In this document: one piece after another, positions 1-6,632 of the stretch
Position numbering within the stretch: position 1 is the stretch's first letter
Layout of the letters: each line of letters starts with the position of its first letter
Assembly (NCBI GenBank): GCA_023251695.1
Contig: JAHEYE010000061.1
Coordinates: forward strand, 1-15,133
Reading direction: 5' to 3'
Source of the DNA: Sphingobacteriaceae bacterium
Lineage (GTDB): Bacteria; Bacteroidota; Bacteroidia; B-17B0; Aurantibacillaceae
Length of the DNA: 15,133 bases
The notes under the pieces: model-generated
The model's input: only the letters and a program-made list of their open reading frames with translations
Database searches by the model: none
Told to the model about the DNA's origin: nothing
Position numbers and translations under genes: made by a program

Positions 1-1657
1 GATTTAAGGCATTGGAGCAAACAACGCTTACCAGAGCCCCGGGTACACCGTGACCCGTACAATCAGCTGCAGCAATAAAACAAACGTTGTTATCCGTTTC
101 AGAATGTTCGAAATAATAAAAATCACCGGCAACAATGTCCTTCGGCTTATAATAAACAAAGCTATCCTTCAAATATTTTTTTACTGAATCTAATGAAGGT
201 AAAATCGCTTCCTGTAAACGTTTGGCATAAGTAATGGAATCCAGGATTTCCTTATTTTTCTCATCTACTTCTTCTTTCTGAATTTCAATAATTTTTTTCT
301 GCCGCTGCGTAATTTTATAACGGCTGTACATAAATCCACCGAACACCAACATCAATGCCAATCCGCCGAATAAAGCATAACGCAAAGTGGCGGCCCTTTT
401 TAATTGTTCATCTTGCATTAAGACTTGCGCCGCAATTACTTTTTTCTCCTCCTGATTTTTTATACTATCGGCTGCTGCTTTTGTTGCGTATTCAAATTCC
501 ATTTCTTTTCGTGTAATTTCCTTCTGCCTTTGTTCATTAGATACGCTGTCTTTTGCCTCAATTGAAGCGACAAAATGATAATAAGCATTCTTGTAATCTT
601 TCTTTTCAGCAAAGTGCCGGGATAATTCGTTATGAATATCCATACGCATAGTGTGGTTTTCGAGGCTATCAGCCAAATCTGAAGCTCGCAACAAATATTT
701 TTCCGCTAACTTCATATCCTTTCTCAAAAGATAAATTTCGCCGATACTTTTTATAGTGATAGCAATCTCCCTTAAATCTCCCAGTTCATATTTAATTTTA
801 AGCGCAATAAAATAGTGATCGAGTGCTTTATCAGGTGATCCCTTCCTTTTATATAAATCACCAATATTCCCAAGCGTATTAGCCTGTAACTGCCTATAGC
901 CTTCCTCGTCGGCCATCTTCAATGCTTTGTTATAATAATCAAGTGCGTTCCATTTATTATTCTGGTCGGAATATAAAAGACCAAGATTTCCGTAAGTATT
1001 TGCCTGCAATAATTTATAACCGGTTTCCTCGGCCAGCTTTAAAGCTTTTAAATAATACTCCTCTGCTTTGGGAATATTATTACGCTGAAAATAAATAATA
1101 CCGATATTCCCGGAGTGGCGTGCCACACCAATTTTATTTCCTGATTTTTCGTCAATTTTAATAGCAGTAAAATAATAATCAAGCGCTTTTAAAATATTTC
1201 CTTTATTTGAATAAGCCAATCCAATGTAACCAAGTGTTTTTGATTTGAGATTTAACATCTCGGAATTCAATTTACCTGCCCTTTCCATCCGATCACAAAC
1301 CGCAATACTTGTTTTGTAGTATTGAATAGCCAAGTCATAAGCACCTTTAAAATAATTACCTAAACCTATCTGGTGATACGATTGCGCTATCCCTTTATCG
1401 AATTTGTATTTCTCGGAAAGCATCAGCGCTTGCTTGCTCAAGGCGATCGAAGAATCTGTGCTTTGATTTTTAATTTCCCAACTCAACATATTCAAACATT
1501 TTACCTTGTTTGTATCGGTTGCCGTTTTTAAAGCAAGTTTAATTGAATCCTTTCGGCTTGGGCCAATGTTGGTACGGTTGTTTTGGGAAAAAGCACTGTT
1601 GACCTTTAATAAAAAAGGTAAAAGAATTAATACAGATATTAATAAGGCCTTTTTGAT
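1..1657 (-). CDS. TPR-repeat, membrane-anchored SpoIIE-family (PP2C-type) protein phosphatase, C-terminus outside window
   Basis: An open frame of 552 codons runs from 1657 off the left edge without a stop. Residues 2-25 look like a Sec signal peptide: two lysines, a Leu/Ile-rich core, then SAFSQ. Seven TPR units follow from about residue 95 to 376, five of them (from residue 143) with an exact 40-residue period, each with the G-x-I/L-G...A...Y pattern. Next come a charged coiled coil (about 380-425), one transmembrane helix (about 427-447) and a second coiled coil running into DSITYAKRLQEAILP (473-487), the usual entry to SpoIIE domains in Bacteroidota. KPKDIVAGD (504-512) and DCTGHGVPGA (532-541) carry the two metal-binding aspartates, so the visible part of the catalytic site looks intact. 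By family, it would dephosphorylate Ser/Thr on a partner protein, with the TPRs outside the membrane as the probable sensor; the substrate is unknown. The frame has no ATG, GTG or TTG before the signal peptide. The first in-frame codon that fits is ATC at 1657-1655. The next plausible starts (TTG 1495, ATG 1489) would delete the signal peptide. Confidence 0.88.
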   Translation of the reverse strand, partial: MKKALLISVLILLPFLLKVNSAFSQNNRTNIGPSRKDSIKLALKTATDTNKVKCLNMLSWEIKNQSTDSSIALSKQALMLSEKYKFDKGIAQSYHQIGLGNYFKGAYDLAIQYYKTSIAVCDRMERAGKLNSEMLNLKSKTLGYIGLAYSNKGNILKALDYYFTAIKIDEKSGNKIGVARHSGNIGIIYFQRNNIPKAEEYYLKALKLAEETGYKLLQANTYGNLGLLYSDQNNKWNALDYYNKALKMADEEGYRQLQANTLGNIGDLYKRKGSPDKALDHYFIALKIKYELGDLREIAITIKSIGEIYLLRKDMKLAEKYLLRASDLADSLENHTMRMDIHNELSRHFAEKKDYKNAYYHFVASIEAKDSVSNEQRQKEITRKEMEFEYATKAAADSIKNQEEKKVIAAQVLMQDEQLKRAATLRYALFGGLALMLVFGGFMYSRYKITQRQKKIIEIQKEEVDEKNKEILDSITYAKRLQEAILPSLDSVKKYLKDSFVYYKPKDIVAGDFYYFEHSETDNNVCFIAAADCTGHGVPGALVSVVCSNALN

Positions 1658-1668
1658 ACCTAAATATA

Positions 1669-1696
1669 CAAATTAGGTTTGTTAAAGGTCAACAAA
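1669..1696 (-). promoter_or_regulatory. Possible Bacteroidota-type promoter for the SpoIIE gene (weak)
   Basis: On the minus strand TTTG (1696-1693) is followed after 17 bases by TAATTTG (1675-1669). This resembles the phylum's -33 TTTG and -7 TAnnTTTG elements but is one base short in the -7 box, and its spacer is slightly short. The TTTG overlaps the U-tract of the rplQ terminator. If real, transcription would start only a few bases before the signal-peptide codons at 1657, giving a nearly leaderless mRNA. This is inference from a degenerate match in A/T-rich DNA. Confidence 0.22.
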
Positions 1697-1726
1697 AAAG
1701 CCGTCAAACTTACATTTAACGGCTTT
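1694..1726 (-). terminator. Rho-independent terminator after rplQ
   Basis: On the minus strand AAAGCCGT (1726-1719) pairs perfectly with ACGGCTTT (1704-1697). The stem extends by four further pairs (TAAA with TTTG, one of them a G-T wobble) around a six-base loop at 1714-1709. The descending arm runs into six T residues (1699-1694). It starts 19 bases after the rplQ stop codon and is the only hairpin in the window with a proper T-tract, so it most likely ends the whole ribosomal-protein transcript. Confidence 0.9.
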
Positions 1727-1745
1727 AATAAGAAAATTTATGATA

Positions 1746-2237
1746 TTATTCGGCTTTAGTCTCTTCTGAAGCTGTATCATTCGATTCAACATCAGCTGAT
1801 GTTTTTTTAGCACCACGGCTACGACGTGTAGTTTTAGCTTTTTCAGTTTTAACTGCACTTGTTCCGCTGGTGTACAATTCATTAAAATCAACCAATTCAA
1901 TCATGGCCATTTCAGCAGCATCACCCTGACGGTTACCGGTTTTGATAATACGCGTGTATCCTCCTTTACGGTCGCCCACTTTAACAGCAACATCTTTAAA
2001 TAAAGCCGAAACTGCAGTTTTACTTTTTAAATCAGCAAAAGCTAAGCGGCGGTTATGTGTGCTGTCGGTTTTGCTTTTTGTGATGATTGGTTCAACAAAT
2101 AGACGTAATGCTTTTGCTTTAGCCAACGTTGTAAAAATACGTTTGTGCTCAATTAAAGAGCAAGCCATATTGCTTAACAAAGCTTTACGATGAGAGCTTG
2201 TTCTGCCTAAATTATTTATTTTATCTCCGTGTCTCAT
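1746..2237 (-). CDS. rplQ: 50S ribosomal protein L17
   Basis: L17 of the large subunit, which sits near the exit-tunnel side of the 50S particle. The N-terminal core is typical: MRHGDKINNLGR at 1-12, the HKRIFTTLAKAKALR segment at 31-45, and GGYTRIIKTGNRQGD at 92-106, ending at about residue 118 (IELVDF). The protein is 163 residues against about 127 in E. coli. The extra 45 residues form a charged, low-complexity tail, basic (KTTRRSRGAKK) then acidic. Such tails are common on L17 in Bacteroidota and are probably disordered. It is the last gene of the cluster, 67 bases after rpoA and followed by a strong terminator. The A-rich bases before the ATG carry no Shine-Dalgarno motif. Confidence 0.97.
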   Translation of the reverse strand: MRHGDKINNLGRTSSHRKALLSNMACSLIEHKRIFTTLAKAKALRLFVEPIITKSKTDSTHNRRLAFADLKSKTAVSALFKDVAVKVGDRKGGYTRIIKTGNRQGDAAEMAMIELVDFNELYTSGTSAVKTEKAKTTRRSRGAKKTSADVESNDTASEETKAE

Positions 2238-2260
2238 TTTATTTACAATTTTTTGATTTA

Positions 2261-2296
2261 CGATTTACAAATTGCCAATTGTAAATTGTCAAATCG
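2261..2296. repeat. A/T-rich imperfect palindrome in the rpoA-rplQ gap
   Basis: CGATTT (2261-2266) and AAATCG (2291-2296) are perfect inverted arms. Inside them ATTTACAAATTG (2263-2274) mirrors CAATTGTAAAT (2276-2286) with a single bulged base. Another copy of ATTTACAA lies at 2241-2248. This fills much of the 67-base gap. No T-tract follows, so it does not look like a terminator. It may be a small intergenic repeat or an mRNA hairpin ahead of rplQ. Confidence 0.55.
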
Positions 2297-2304
2297 TCAA
2301 TTAT

Positions 2305-3297
2305 TTAGTCTTTATCCAATTTATATTTCTGTACGTTCATTCCGAACTGTAAACCTTTAGCTGAAACTAAATCTTCTAACTCAGTTAATGATTTTTTACC
2401 AAAGTTGCGGAATTTCAAAAGATCGTTTTTGTTGAACGCAACAAGCTCACCTAATGTTTCAACATCAGCAGCTTTTAAGCAATTCAATGCACGAACTGAT
2501 AAATCCATATCAACAAGCTTAGTTTTTAATAACTGACGCATGTGCAATGATGTCTCATCAAATTCTTCTTCGCTCTTTTTGTCTTCAGTATCCAAAGTGA
2601 TTTTCTCGTCAGAGAATAACATGAAGTGGAAAATAAGAATCTTAGCAGCTTCTTTTAAAGCTTCTTTCGGATGAATTGAACCATCAGAAACGATATCTAA
2701 AATCAAACGTTCGTAGTCAGTTTTTTGTTCTACACGATAGTTCTCAATTGTATACTTCACATTTTTAATAGGAGTATAAATAGAATCGATGAAGATAGTT
2801 CCATTTGGAGCGCTGTTTGTTTTGTTCTCTTCAGCCGGAACATAACCACGTCCTTTTTCGATTGTCAATTCCATTTTAATGCGAACTGAAGGATCACAAT
2901 TGAAAATCACTAAGTCAGGATTCAATACCTGAAAACCATTAACGTATTTTGCTATGTCACCTGCAGTGAATTTTTCTGAGCCTGCGAAATGAACAACAAC
3001 TTTTTCGTTTTCGTGGTTGTCTAATTGCTTTTTAAAGCGTACTTGCTTTAAGTTCAGGATAATTTCAGTAACGTCTTCCACAACACCTTTAATGGTTGAG
3101 AATTCGTGATCTACACCTTCAACGCGTAAGCTGGTTACAGCATAACCTTCAAGTGAAGATAAAAGTATACGGCGTAATGCGTTTCCAATTGTAATACCAA
3201 AACCAGGTTCTAAAGGACGGAATTCGAACTGACCTTCAGTCTCAGTAGAGTTAATCATTATTACTTTATCGGGCTTTACGAAATTTAAGATTGCCAT
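2305..3297 (-). CDS. rpoA: DNA-directed RNA polymerase subunit alpha
   Basis: Alpha subunit, 330 residues (E. coli 329). It dimerises to start RNA polymerase assembly and contacts promoter DNA and regulators. The N-terminal domain (about 1-235) carries FEFRPLEPGFGITIGNALRR at 24-43, the dimerisation and beta-contact segment. An acidic linker (about 236-255, DTEDKKSEEEFDE) leads to the C-terminal domain (about 260-320) with VRALNCLKAADVETLGEL. Arg269 there aligns with E. coli Arg265, the UP-element and CRP contact. FGKKSLTELEDL at 299-310 is the second helix-hairpin-helix motif. Placing rpoA between rpsD and rplQ is the conserved alpha-operon order and ties polymerase supply to ribosome supply. 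The start is the only ATG matching the family N-terminus; the upstream gap is 42 bases of plain A/T-rich DNA. Confidence 0.98.
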   Translation of the reverse strand: MAILNFVKPDKVIMINSTETEGQFEFRPLEPGFGITIGNALRRILLSSLEGYAVTSLRVEGVDHEFSTIKGVVEDVTEIILNLKQVRFKKQLDNHENEKVVVHFAGSEKFTAGDIAKYVNGFQVLNPDLVIFNCDPSVRIKMELTIEKGRGYVPAEENKTNSAPNGTIFIDSIYTPIKNVKYTIENYRVEQKTDYERLILDIVSDGSIHPKEALKEAAKILIFHFMLFSDEKITLDTEDKKSEEEFDETSLHMRQLLKTKLVDMDLSVRALNCLKAADVETLGELVAFNKNDLLKFRNFGKKSLTELEDLVSAKGLQFGMNVQKYKLDKD

Positions 3298-3339
3298 TTG
3301 ATATTATATATTTAAGGTTATTAAATAAGTTCCAAAAAA

Positions 3340-3945
3340 TTATTTTGAGTACAACTCGACGATCAACTGTTCCTTTATGTTTTCAGGAATCTGTGAACGT
3401 TCAGGACGGTTAATGAATTTTCCGCTCATGGTTGATTTATCAAAATCTAACCAGGGATATTTATTAACTGTACCTGTAATGCAATTAACGATTGTTTCAA
3501 GCGATTGTGATTTTTCGCGTACCGAAACAACATCACCTGCCTTTAAAGTAAAAGATGATACGTTTACAACAACACCGTTAACTGTAATGTGTGAATGCGA
3601 AACAAGCTGACGTGCTGCACGACGGCTTGGAGCAATACCCATACGGTAAACTACGTTATCGATCCGAGCTTCGATTAATTGTAATAACACTTCACCGGTA
3701 ATACCGTGCGAACGTGCCGCTTTTGCGAAAATTTTAGCGAACTGACGCTCTAAAATTCCGTAAGTGTACTTAGCTTTTTGCTTTTCCATTAACTGAATTG
3801 CGTATTCAGATTGCTTTGCACGTTTTTTAGTTTGACCGTGCTGCCCCGGAGGGTAATTCTTCTTCTCCAGCGCTTTGTCAGGGCCGAATATGGGCTCCTT
3901 GAACTTGCGGGCGATTTTTGATTTTGGACCTGTGTACCTTGCCAT
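3340..3945 (-). CDS. rpsD: 30S ribosomal protein S4
   Basis: S4, a primary 16S rRNA binder that nucleates the 5' domain of the 30S subunit. 201 residues (E. coli 206). The N-terminus MARYTGPKSKIARKF fits the family. The S4 RNA-binding domain is at about 90-155 (RIDNVVYRMGIAPSRRAARQLVSHSHITVNG, given here only as its span 92-122, followed by the beta segment to 150). The N-terminal region lacks the cysteine cluster of zinc-binding S4 proteins, so this is the C-minus form. It follows rpsK after 97 bases, the longest gap inside the cluster, which contains hairpin-forming sequence (3983-4029). In E. coli S4 represses the alpha operon through its mRNA; whether that happens here is unknown. Confidence 0.97.
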   Translation of the reverse strand: MARYTGPKSKIARKFKEPIFGPDKALEKKNYPPGQHGQTKKRAKQSEYAIQLMEKQKAKYTYGILERQFAKIFAKAARSHGITGEVLLQLIEARIDNVVYRMGIAPSRRAARQLVSHSHITVNGVVVNVSSFTLKAGDVVSVREKSQSLETIVNCITGTVNKYPWLDFDKSTMSGKFINRPERSQIPENIKEQLIVELYSK

Positions 3946-3982
3946 TTTAAATAATTGTTTTCTTTTTTTGTTTTATTATTTA

Positions 3983-4029
3983 AGCTGAAGATCCTTTCGA
4001 TCAGCAGCTCCAAACCCCAACTGAGGCTG
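3983..4029 (-). promoter_or_regulatory. Possible alternative-hairpin leader before rpsD
   Basis: In the rpsK-rpsD gap, minus-strand AGCTG (4009-4005) can pair with CAGCT (3987-3983). The inner GATC/GATC pairs close a GAAAG loop at 3998-3994, with a 2-by-2 mismatch between the two stems. The same GAGCTG (4010-4005) can instead pair with upstream CAGCCTC (4029-4023) with one bulged C. The two stems share bases and exclude each other. No T-tract follows. The element lies just before the gene for S4, a known autogenous regulator in other phyla. The pairing is seen; the function is inference. Confidence 0.35.
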
Positions 4030-4042
4030 GCTTATTTTTTTA

Positions 4043-4459
4043 TTATACGCGGCGACGCTTTGGCGGGCGGCAACCGTTGTGTGGAATCGGTGTGATATCT
4101 ACAATCTCAGATACTTCAATACCATTAGCGGTTAAAGTACGGATGGCTGATTCACGTCCTGCTCCCGGACCTTTGATATACACTTTTACTTTACGTAAAC
4201 CTGCATCGTGTGCTACTTTACCACAATCAGTGGCTGCCATTTGCGCTGCATAAGGCGTGTTTTTCTTAGAACCTCTGAAACCCATTTTACCGGCTGATGA
4301 CCAGGAAATAACCTGACCCGCCATATTGGTTAACGAGATAATAATGTTGTTAAACGTAGCGTTAATATGCGCTTCGCCTACAGCTTCAACTTTAACAACC
4401 CTTTTGCGGGCTGCTGCTTTTCCTGTGAGAGGCGTAGTGGCTGTTTGTTGTTTTGCCAT
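4043..4459 (-). CDS. rpsK: 30S ribosomal protein S11
   Basis: S11 of the small-subunit platform, next to the E site and the Shine-Dalgarno helix region. 138 residues (E. coli 129); the extra length is a basic N-terminal extension (about 1-22, with KAAARKRVVK). The core has EAHINATFNNIIISLTN at 28-44 and SSAGKMGFRGSKKNTPYAA at 54-72. The signature GPGAGRESAIR is at about 97-107, and the C-terminus DITPIPHNGCRPPKRRRV is highly conserved. It follows rpsM after 27 bases. The next gene, rpsD, is separated by the long structured gap. Confidence 0.98.
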   Translation of the reverse strand: MAKQQTATTPLTGKAAARKRVVKVEAVGEAHINATFNNIIISLTNMAGQVISWSSAGKMGFRGSKKNTPYAAQMAATDCGKVAHDAGLRKVKVYIKGPGAGRESAIRTLTANGIEVSEIVDITPIPHNGCRPPKRRRV

Positions 4460-4486
4460 TTGTTTTATCTTTTAATAAAGTTTTTA

Positions 4487-4864
4487 TTATTTAACTGCCA
4501 TTTTCTTATTCGCAATTGTCTTACGTTTACCTTTACGGGTGCGCGCGTTAGTTTTAGTACGCTGACCACGAACCGGTAAACCGTTACGGTGACGGGTTCC
4601 GCGGAATGATCCGATATCAACCAAACGCTTAATGTTTAATTGAACTTCGGAGCGGAGAGCACCTTCAACTTTGAAATTGCTGTTGATAAAATTACGGATG
4701 GCATTTTGCTCGTCATCTGTCCATTCGTTTACTTTTTTATCGAAATTGATGCCTGCGTTACGCAGAATTTTCTGCGCAGTGCTGCGGCCAATCCCGAAAA
4801 TATAGGTTAAGCCTATTTCTCCTCTTTTGTTTTTTGGTAAATCAATACCTGCTATACGTGCCAT
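4487..4864 (-). CDS. rpsM: 30S ribosomal protein S13
   Basis: S13 of the 30S head; it contacts the P-site tRNA and forms the B1 bridges to 23S helix 38 and L5. 125 residues (E. coli 118). MARIAGIDLPKNKRGEIGLT at the N-terminus and GIGRSTAQKIL (25-35) form the helix-two-turn-helix region. The signature region RGTRHRNGLPVRGQRTKTNA lies at about 93-112, followed by a lysine-rich C-terminal tail that reaches the tRNAs. It opens the alpha-type segment, 34 bases after rpmJ, as in most bacteria that keep infA-rpmJ-rpsM together. Confidence 0.98.
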   Translation of the reverse strand: MARIAGIDLPKNKRGEIGLTYIFGIGRSTAQKILRNAGINFDKKVNEWTDDEQNAIRNFINSNFKVEGALRSEVQLNIKRLVDIGSFRGTRHRNGLPVRGQRTKTNARTRKGKRKTIANKKMAVK

Positions 4865-4898
4865 TTTTTACTTTTTAAAAAGGTTTTCAATTACAGAA

Positions 4899-5015
4899 TT
4901 ACTTCTGTCTTTGTTTAAATTTTGGTGTTTTCTTGTTGATAACATACAGTTTTCCTTTACGGCGAACGATCTTACAATCAACGCTACGTTTTTTTATGGA
5001 TGCTCTTACTTTCAT
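4899..5015 (-). CDS. rpmJ: 50S ribosomal protein L36, cysteine-poor form
   Basis: A 38-codon gene: MKVRASIKKRSVDCKIVRR, then a basic C-terminus ending KTPKFKQRQK and a TAA stop at 4901-4899. Length equals the usual 37-38 residues. L36 is the smallest large-subunit protein and packs against 23S rRNA near L6. Zinc-binding L36 carries three cysteines and a histidine. Here only Cys14 remains: the first position is Ser11, the third Asn27 and the histidine site Phe33. It should therefore not bind zinc, which is the form I know from Bacteroidota. It lies 18 bases after infA and 34 before rpsM, its standard location. Confidence 0.95.
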   Translation of the reverse strand: MKVRASIKKRSVDCKIVRRKGKLYVINKKTPKFKQRQK

Positions 5016-5033
5016 TTTTTCTTTTCTAAATTC

Positions 5034-5252
5034 TTATTTATATCTAAACGTTATTCTTGCTTTACTTAAATCGTAAGGACTCATTTCAAGCCTTACTTTA
5101 TCACCGGGTAAAATTTTTATATAGTGCATGCGCATCTTACCCGAAATATGCGCTGTAACCACGTGTCCATTTTCCAACTCCACTCTAAACATAGCGTTAC
5201 TTAGTGCCTCAATGATAGTACCGTCTATCTCTATGTTTGTTTGTTTCGCCAT
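5034..5252 (-). CDS. infA: Translation initiation factor IF-1
   Basis: IF-1, 72 residues, exactly the usual length. It binds the A site of the 30S subunit during initiation and helps IF-2 and IF-3. A single OB-fold S1-like domain covers the whole chain: IEIDGTIIEALSNAMFRVEL (8-27), then ENGHVVTAHISGKMRMHYIKI, the conserved LPGDKVRLEMSPYDLSKARI and a C-terminal FRYK. It starts 3 bases after the secY stop. adk and map, which separate secY from infA in many bacteria, are absent here. Confidence 0.98.
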   Translation of the reverse strand: MAKQTNIEIDGTIIEALSNAMFRVELENGHVVTAHISGKMRMHYIKILPGDKVRLEMSPYDLSKARITFRYK

Positions 5253-5255
5253 ATA

Positions 5256-6590
5256 TTAGCCTTGTTGTACCATCATGGCATTAGCGCCACGCCCCTTAAT
5301 TCGTCCCGACTTCATTAAACCATCATAATGGCGGTTCAATAAGTAAGTTTCTATCTGCTGTAAGGTGTCTAATACAACTCCCACTAAAATCAGTAACGAT
5401 GTTCCTCCATAAAAATCAGCAAACGCACTATTAATACCCAATTGAATCGCAATCGCAGGTAAAATCGCTACAACGGCAAGGAAAATAGATCCCGGCAAAG
5501 TAATTCGCGACATAACCTGATCGATAAACTCAGCAGTTTTTTTACCGGGTTTAACACCGGGTATAAATCCACCGTTACGTTTCATATCATCCGCCAATTG
5601 ATTTGGATTAACCATAATGGCGGTATAGAAATAAGTAAACAGTATAATTAATATAGCGAAAGTTAAATTGTACCAGAAACCATAACGCTCAGTGAAAACA
5701 CCGGCAGAGCTTCCGTTAAAACCTGTAATTGCGGCAGGGATGAACATAATTGCCTGTGCGAAAATGATTGGCATTACCCCGGCAGCATTTACCTTTAAAG
5801 GAATATACTGACGAACGCCACCGTATTGTTTGTTACCTACAATCTTCTTGGCAAACTGAACAGGGATACGACGTGTACCTTGAACTAACATGATAGATCC
5901 GATAATAACGAATAATAAGAATACGATCTCTAATAAGAACATAATCAAACCACCACCTGAACTTTGTAAACGTGAACCGAACTCAGAAGTGATAGCAAAA
6001 GGTAAACGCGAAATGATACCAATCATAATTAATAAAGAAATACCGTTACCGATACCTTTATCAGTGATGCGCTCACCTAACCACATAACGAACATTGTAC
6101 CTGTTACAAGGATGATTGTAGATTGAATCATAAACCAAGAACCATCAATTAAAACAGCACCCGGAATATTATAAACCTGAGTCGCTAAATAACCAGGACA
6201 CTGTACTGCAGTAACAGCGATGGTTAAGAAACGTGTGTACTGATTTATTTTTTTACGTCCGCTTTCGCCTTCGCGCTGCATTTTCTGGAAATAAGGAACG
6301 GCCATTCCTAATAGCTGAATAATGATGGAAGCCGTAATGTAAGGCATAATACCTAAGCCAAAAACTGAGGCACGCGAAAAAGCACCACCCGCAAAAATGT
6401 TTATTAAACCAATAATTCCATCCTGCGAAGCAGATGCATGCGCTTCATTTAATGCCGAGGCATTTACACCCGGAAGTACCACATACGAACCCAAACGGTA
6501 AATTAATACCAAACCAAGGGTCAAAAGGATCCTTGCCCTGAGCTCTTCGATTTTCCAGATGTTTTGAAGTGTATCTATAAAACGCTTCAT
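5256..6590 (-). CDS. secY: Protein translocase subunit SecY
   Basis: SecY, the pore of the SecYEG channel in the inner membrane. It passes unfolded proteins driven by SecA or the ribosome. 444 residues (E. coli 443), with ten hydrophobic segments. TM1 is about 20-40. The plug and TM2 region spans GLINIFAGGAFSRASVFGLG (61-80) with TM2 to about 100. TM4 is near 152-170, TM5 near 183-200 and TM6 near 214-237. TM7 (266-290) is followed by TM8 (about 308-327), TM9 (about 365-385) and TM10 (about 398-412). Cytosolic loops carry the ribosome and SecA contacts: GERITDKGIGNGIS (172-185), QGTRRIPVQFAKK (237-249) and GGFIPGVKPGKKT (340-352). It lies 42 bases after rplO, a gap with a small hairpin, and 3 bases before infA. 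Confidence 0.98.
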   Translation of the reverse strand: MKRFIDTLQNIWKIEELRARILLTLGLVLIYRLGSYVVLPGVNASALNEAHASASQDGIIGLINIFAGGAFSRASVFGLGIMPYITASIIIQLLGMAVPYFQKMQREGESGRKKINQYTRFLTIAVTAVQCPGYLATQVYNIPGAVLIDGSWFMIQSTIILVTGTMFVMWLGERITDKGIGNGISLLIMIGIISRLPFAITSEFGSRLQSSGGGLIMFLLEIVFLLFVIIGSIMLVQGTRRIPVQFAKKIVGNKQYGGVRQYIPLKVNAAGVMPIIFAQAIMFIPAAITGFNGSSAGVFTERYGFWYNLTFAILIILFTYFYTAIMVNPNQLADDMKRNGGFIPGVKPGKKTAEFIDQVMSRITLPGSIFLAVVAILPAIAIQLGINSAFADFYGGTSLLILVGVVLDTLQQIETYLLNRHYDGLMKSGRIKGRGANAMMVQQG

Positions 6591-6609
6591 ATATTATTTA
6601 ATTCGTTTT

Positions 6610-6626
6610 GGCTGCTATTAACAGCC
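6610..6626. repeat. Small inverted repeat in the rplO-secY gap
   Basis: GGCTG (6610-6614) and CAGCC (6622-6626) form a five-pair stem around a seven-base A/T-rich loop. No T-tract follows on the minus strand, so it is not an evident terminator. A five-pair stem could occur by chance. Confidence 0.3.
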
Positions 6627-6632
6627 GGTTAA

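Noticed and set aside
837..1317. 120-base periodic repeats as a CRISPR array or satellite
   Set aside because: The period is the 40-residue TPR unit; the DNA copies are diverged and the conservation is at the protein level.
1942..2193. Plus-strand open frames opposite rplQ, rpsD, secY, rplE, rplX and others
   Set aside because: All lie antisense to well-conserved ribosomal genes, have no family resemblance and no start-region features; they are shadows of the real frames.
3298..3339. Possible separate promoter for rpoA in the rpsD-rpoA gap
   Set aside because: The gap is A/T-rich but shows no TAnnTTTG box with a properly spaced TTTG; continuous transcription from upstream is simpler.
3789..4013. 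Minus-strand open frame overlapping the rpsK-rpsD gap and the 5' part of rpsD
   Set aside because: Most of it is rpsD read in another frame. The portion in the gap coincides with the hairpin sequence and resembles no known protein.
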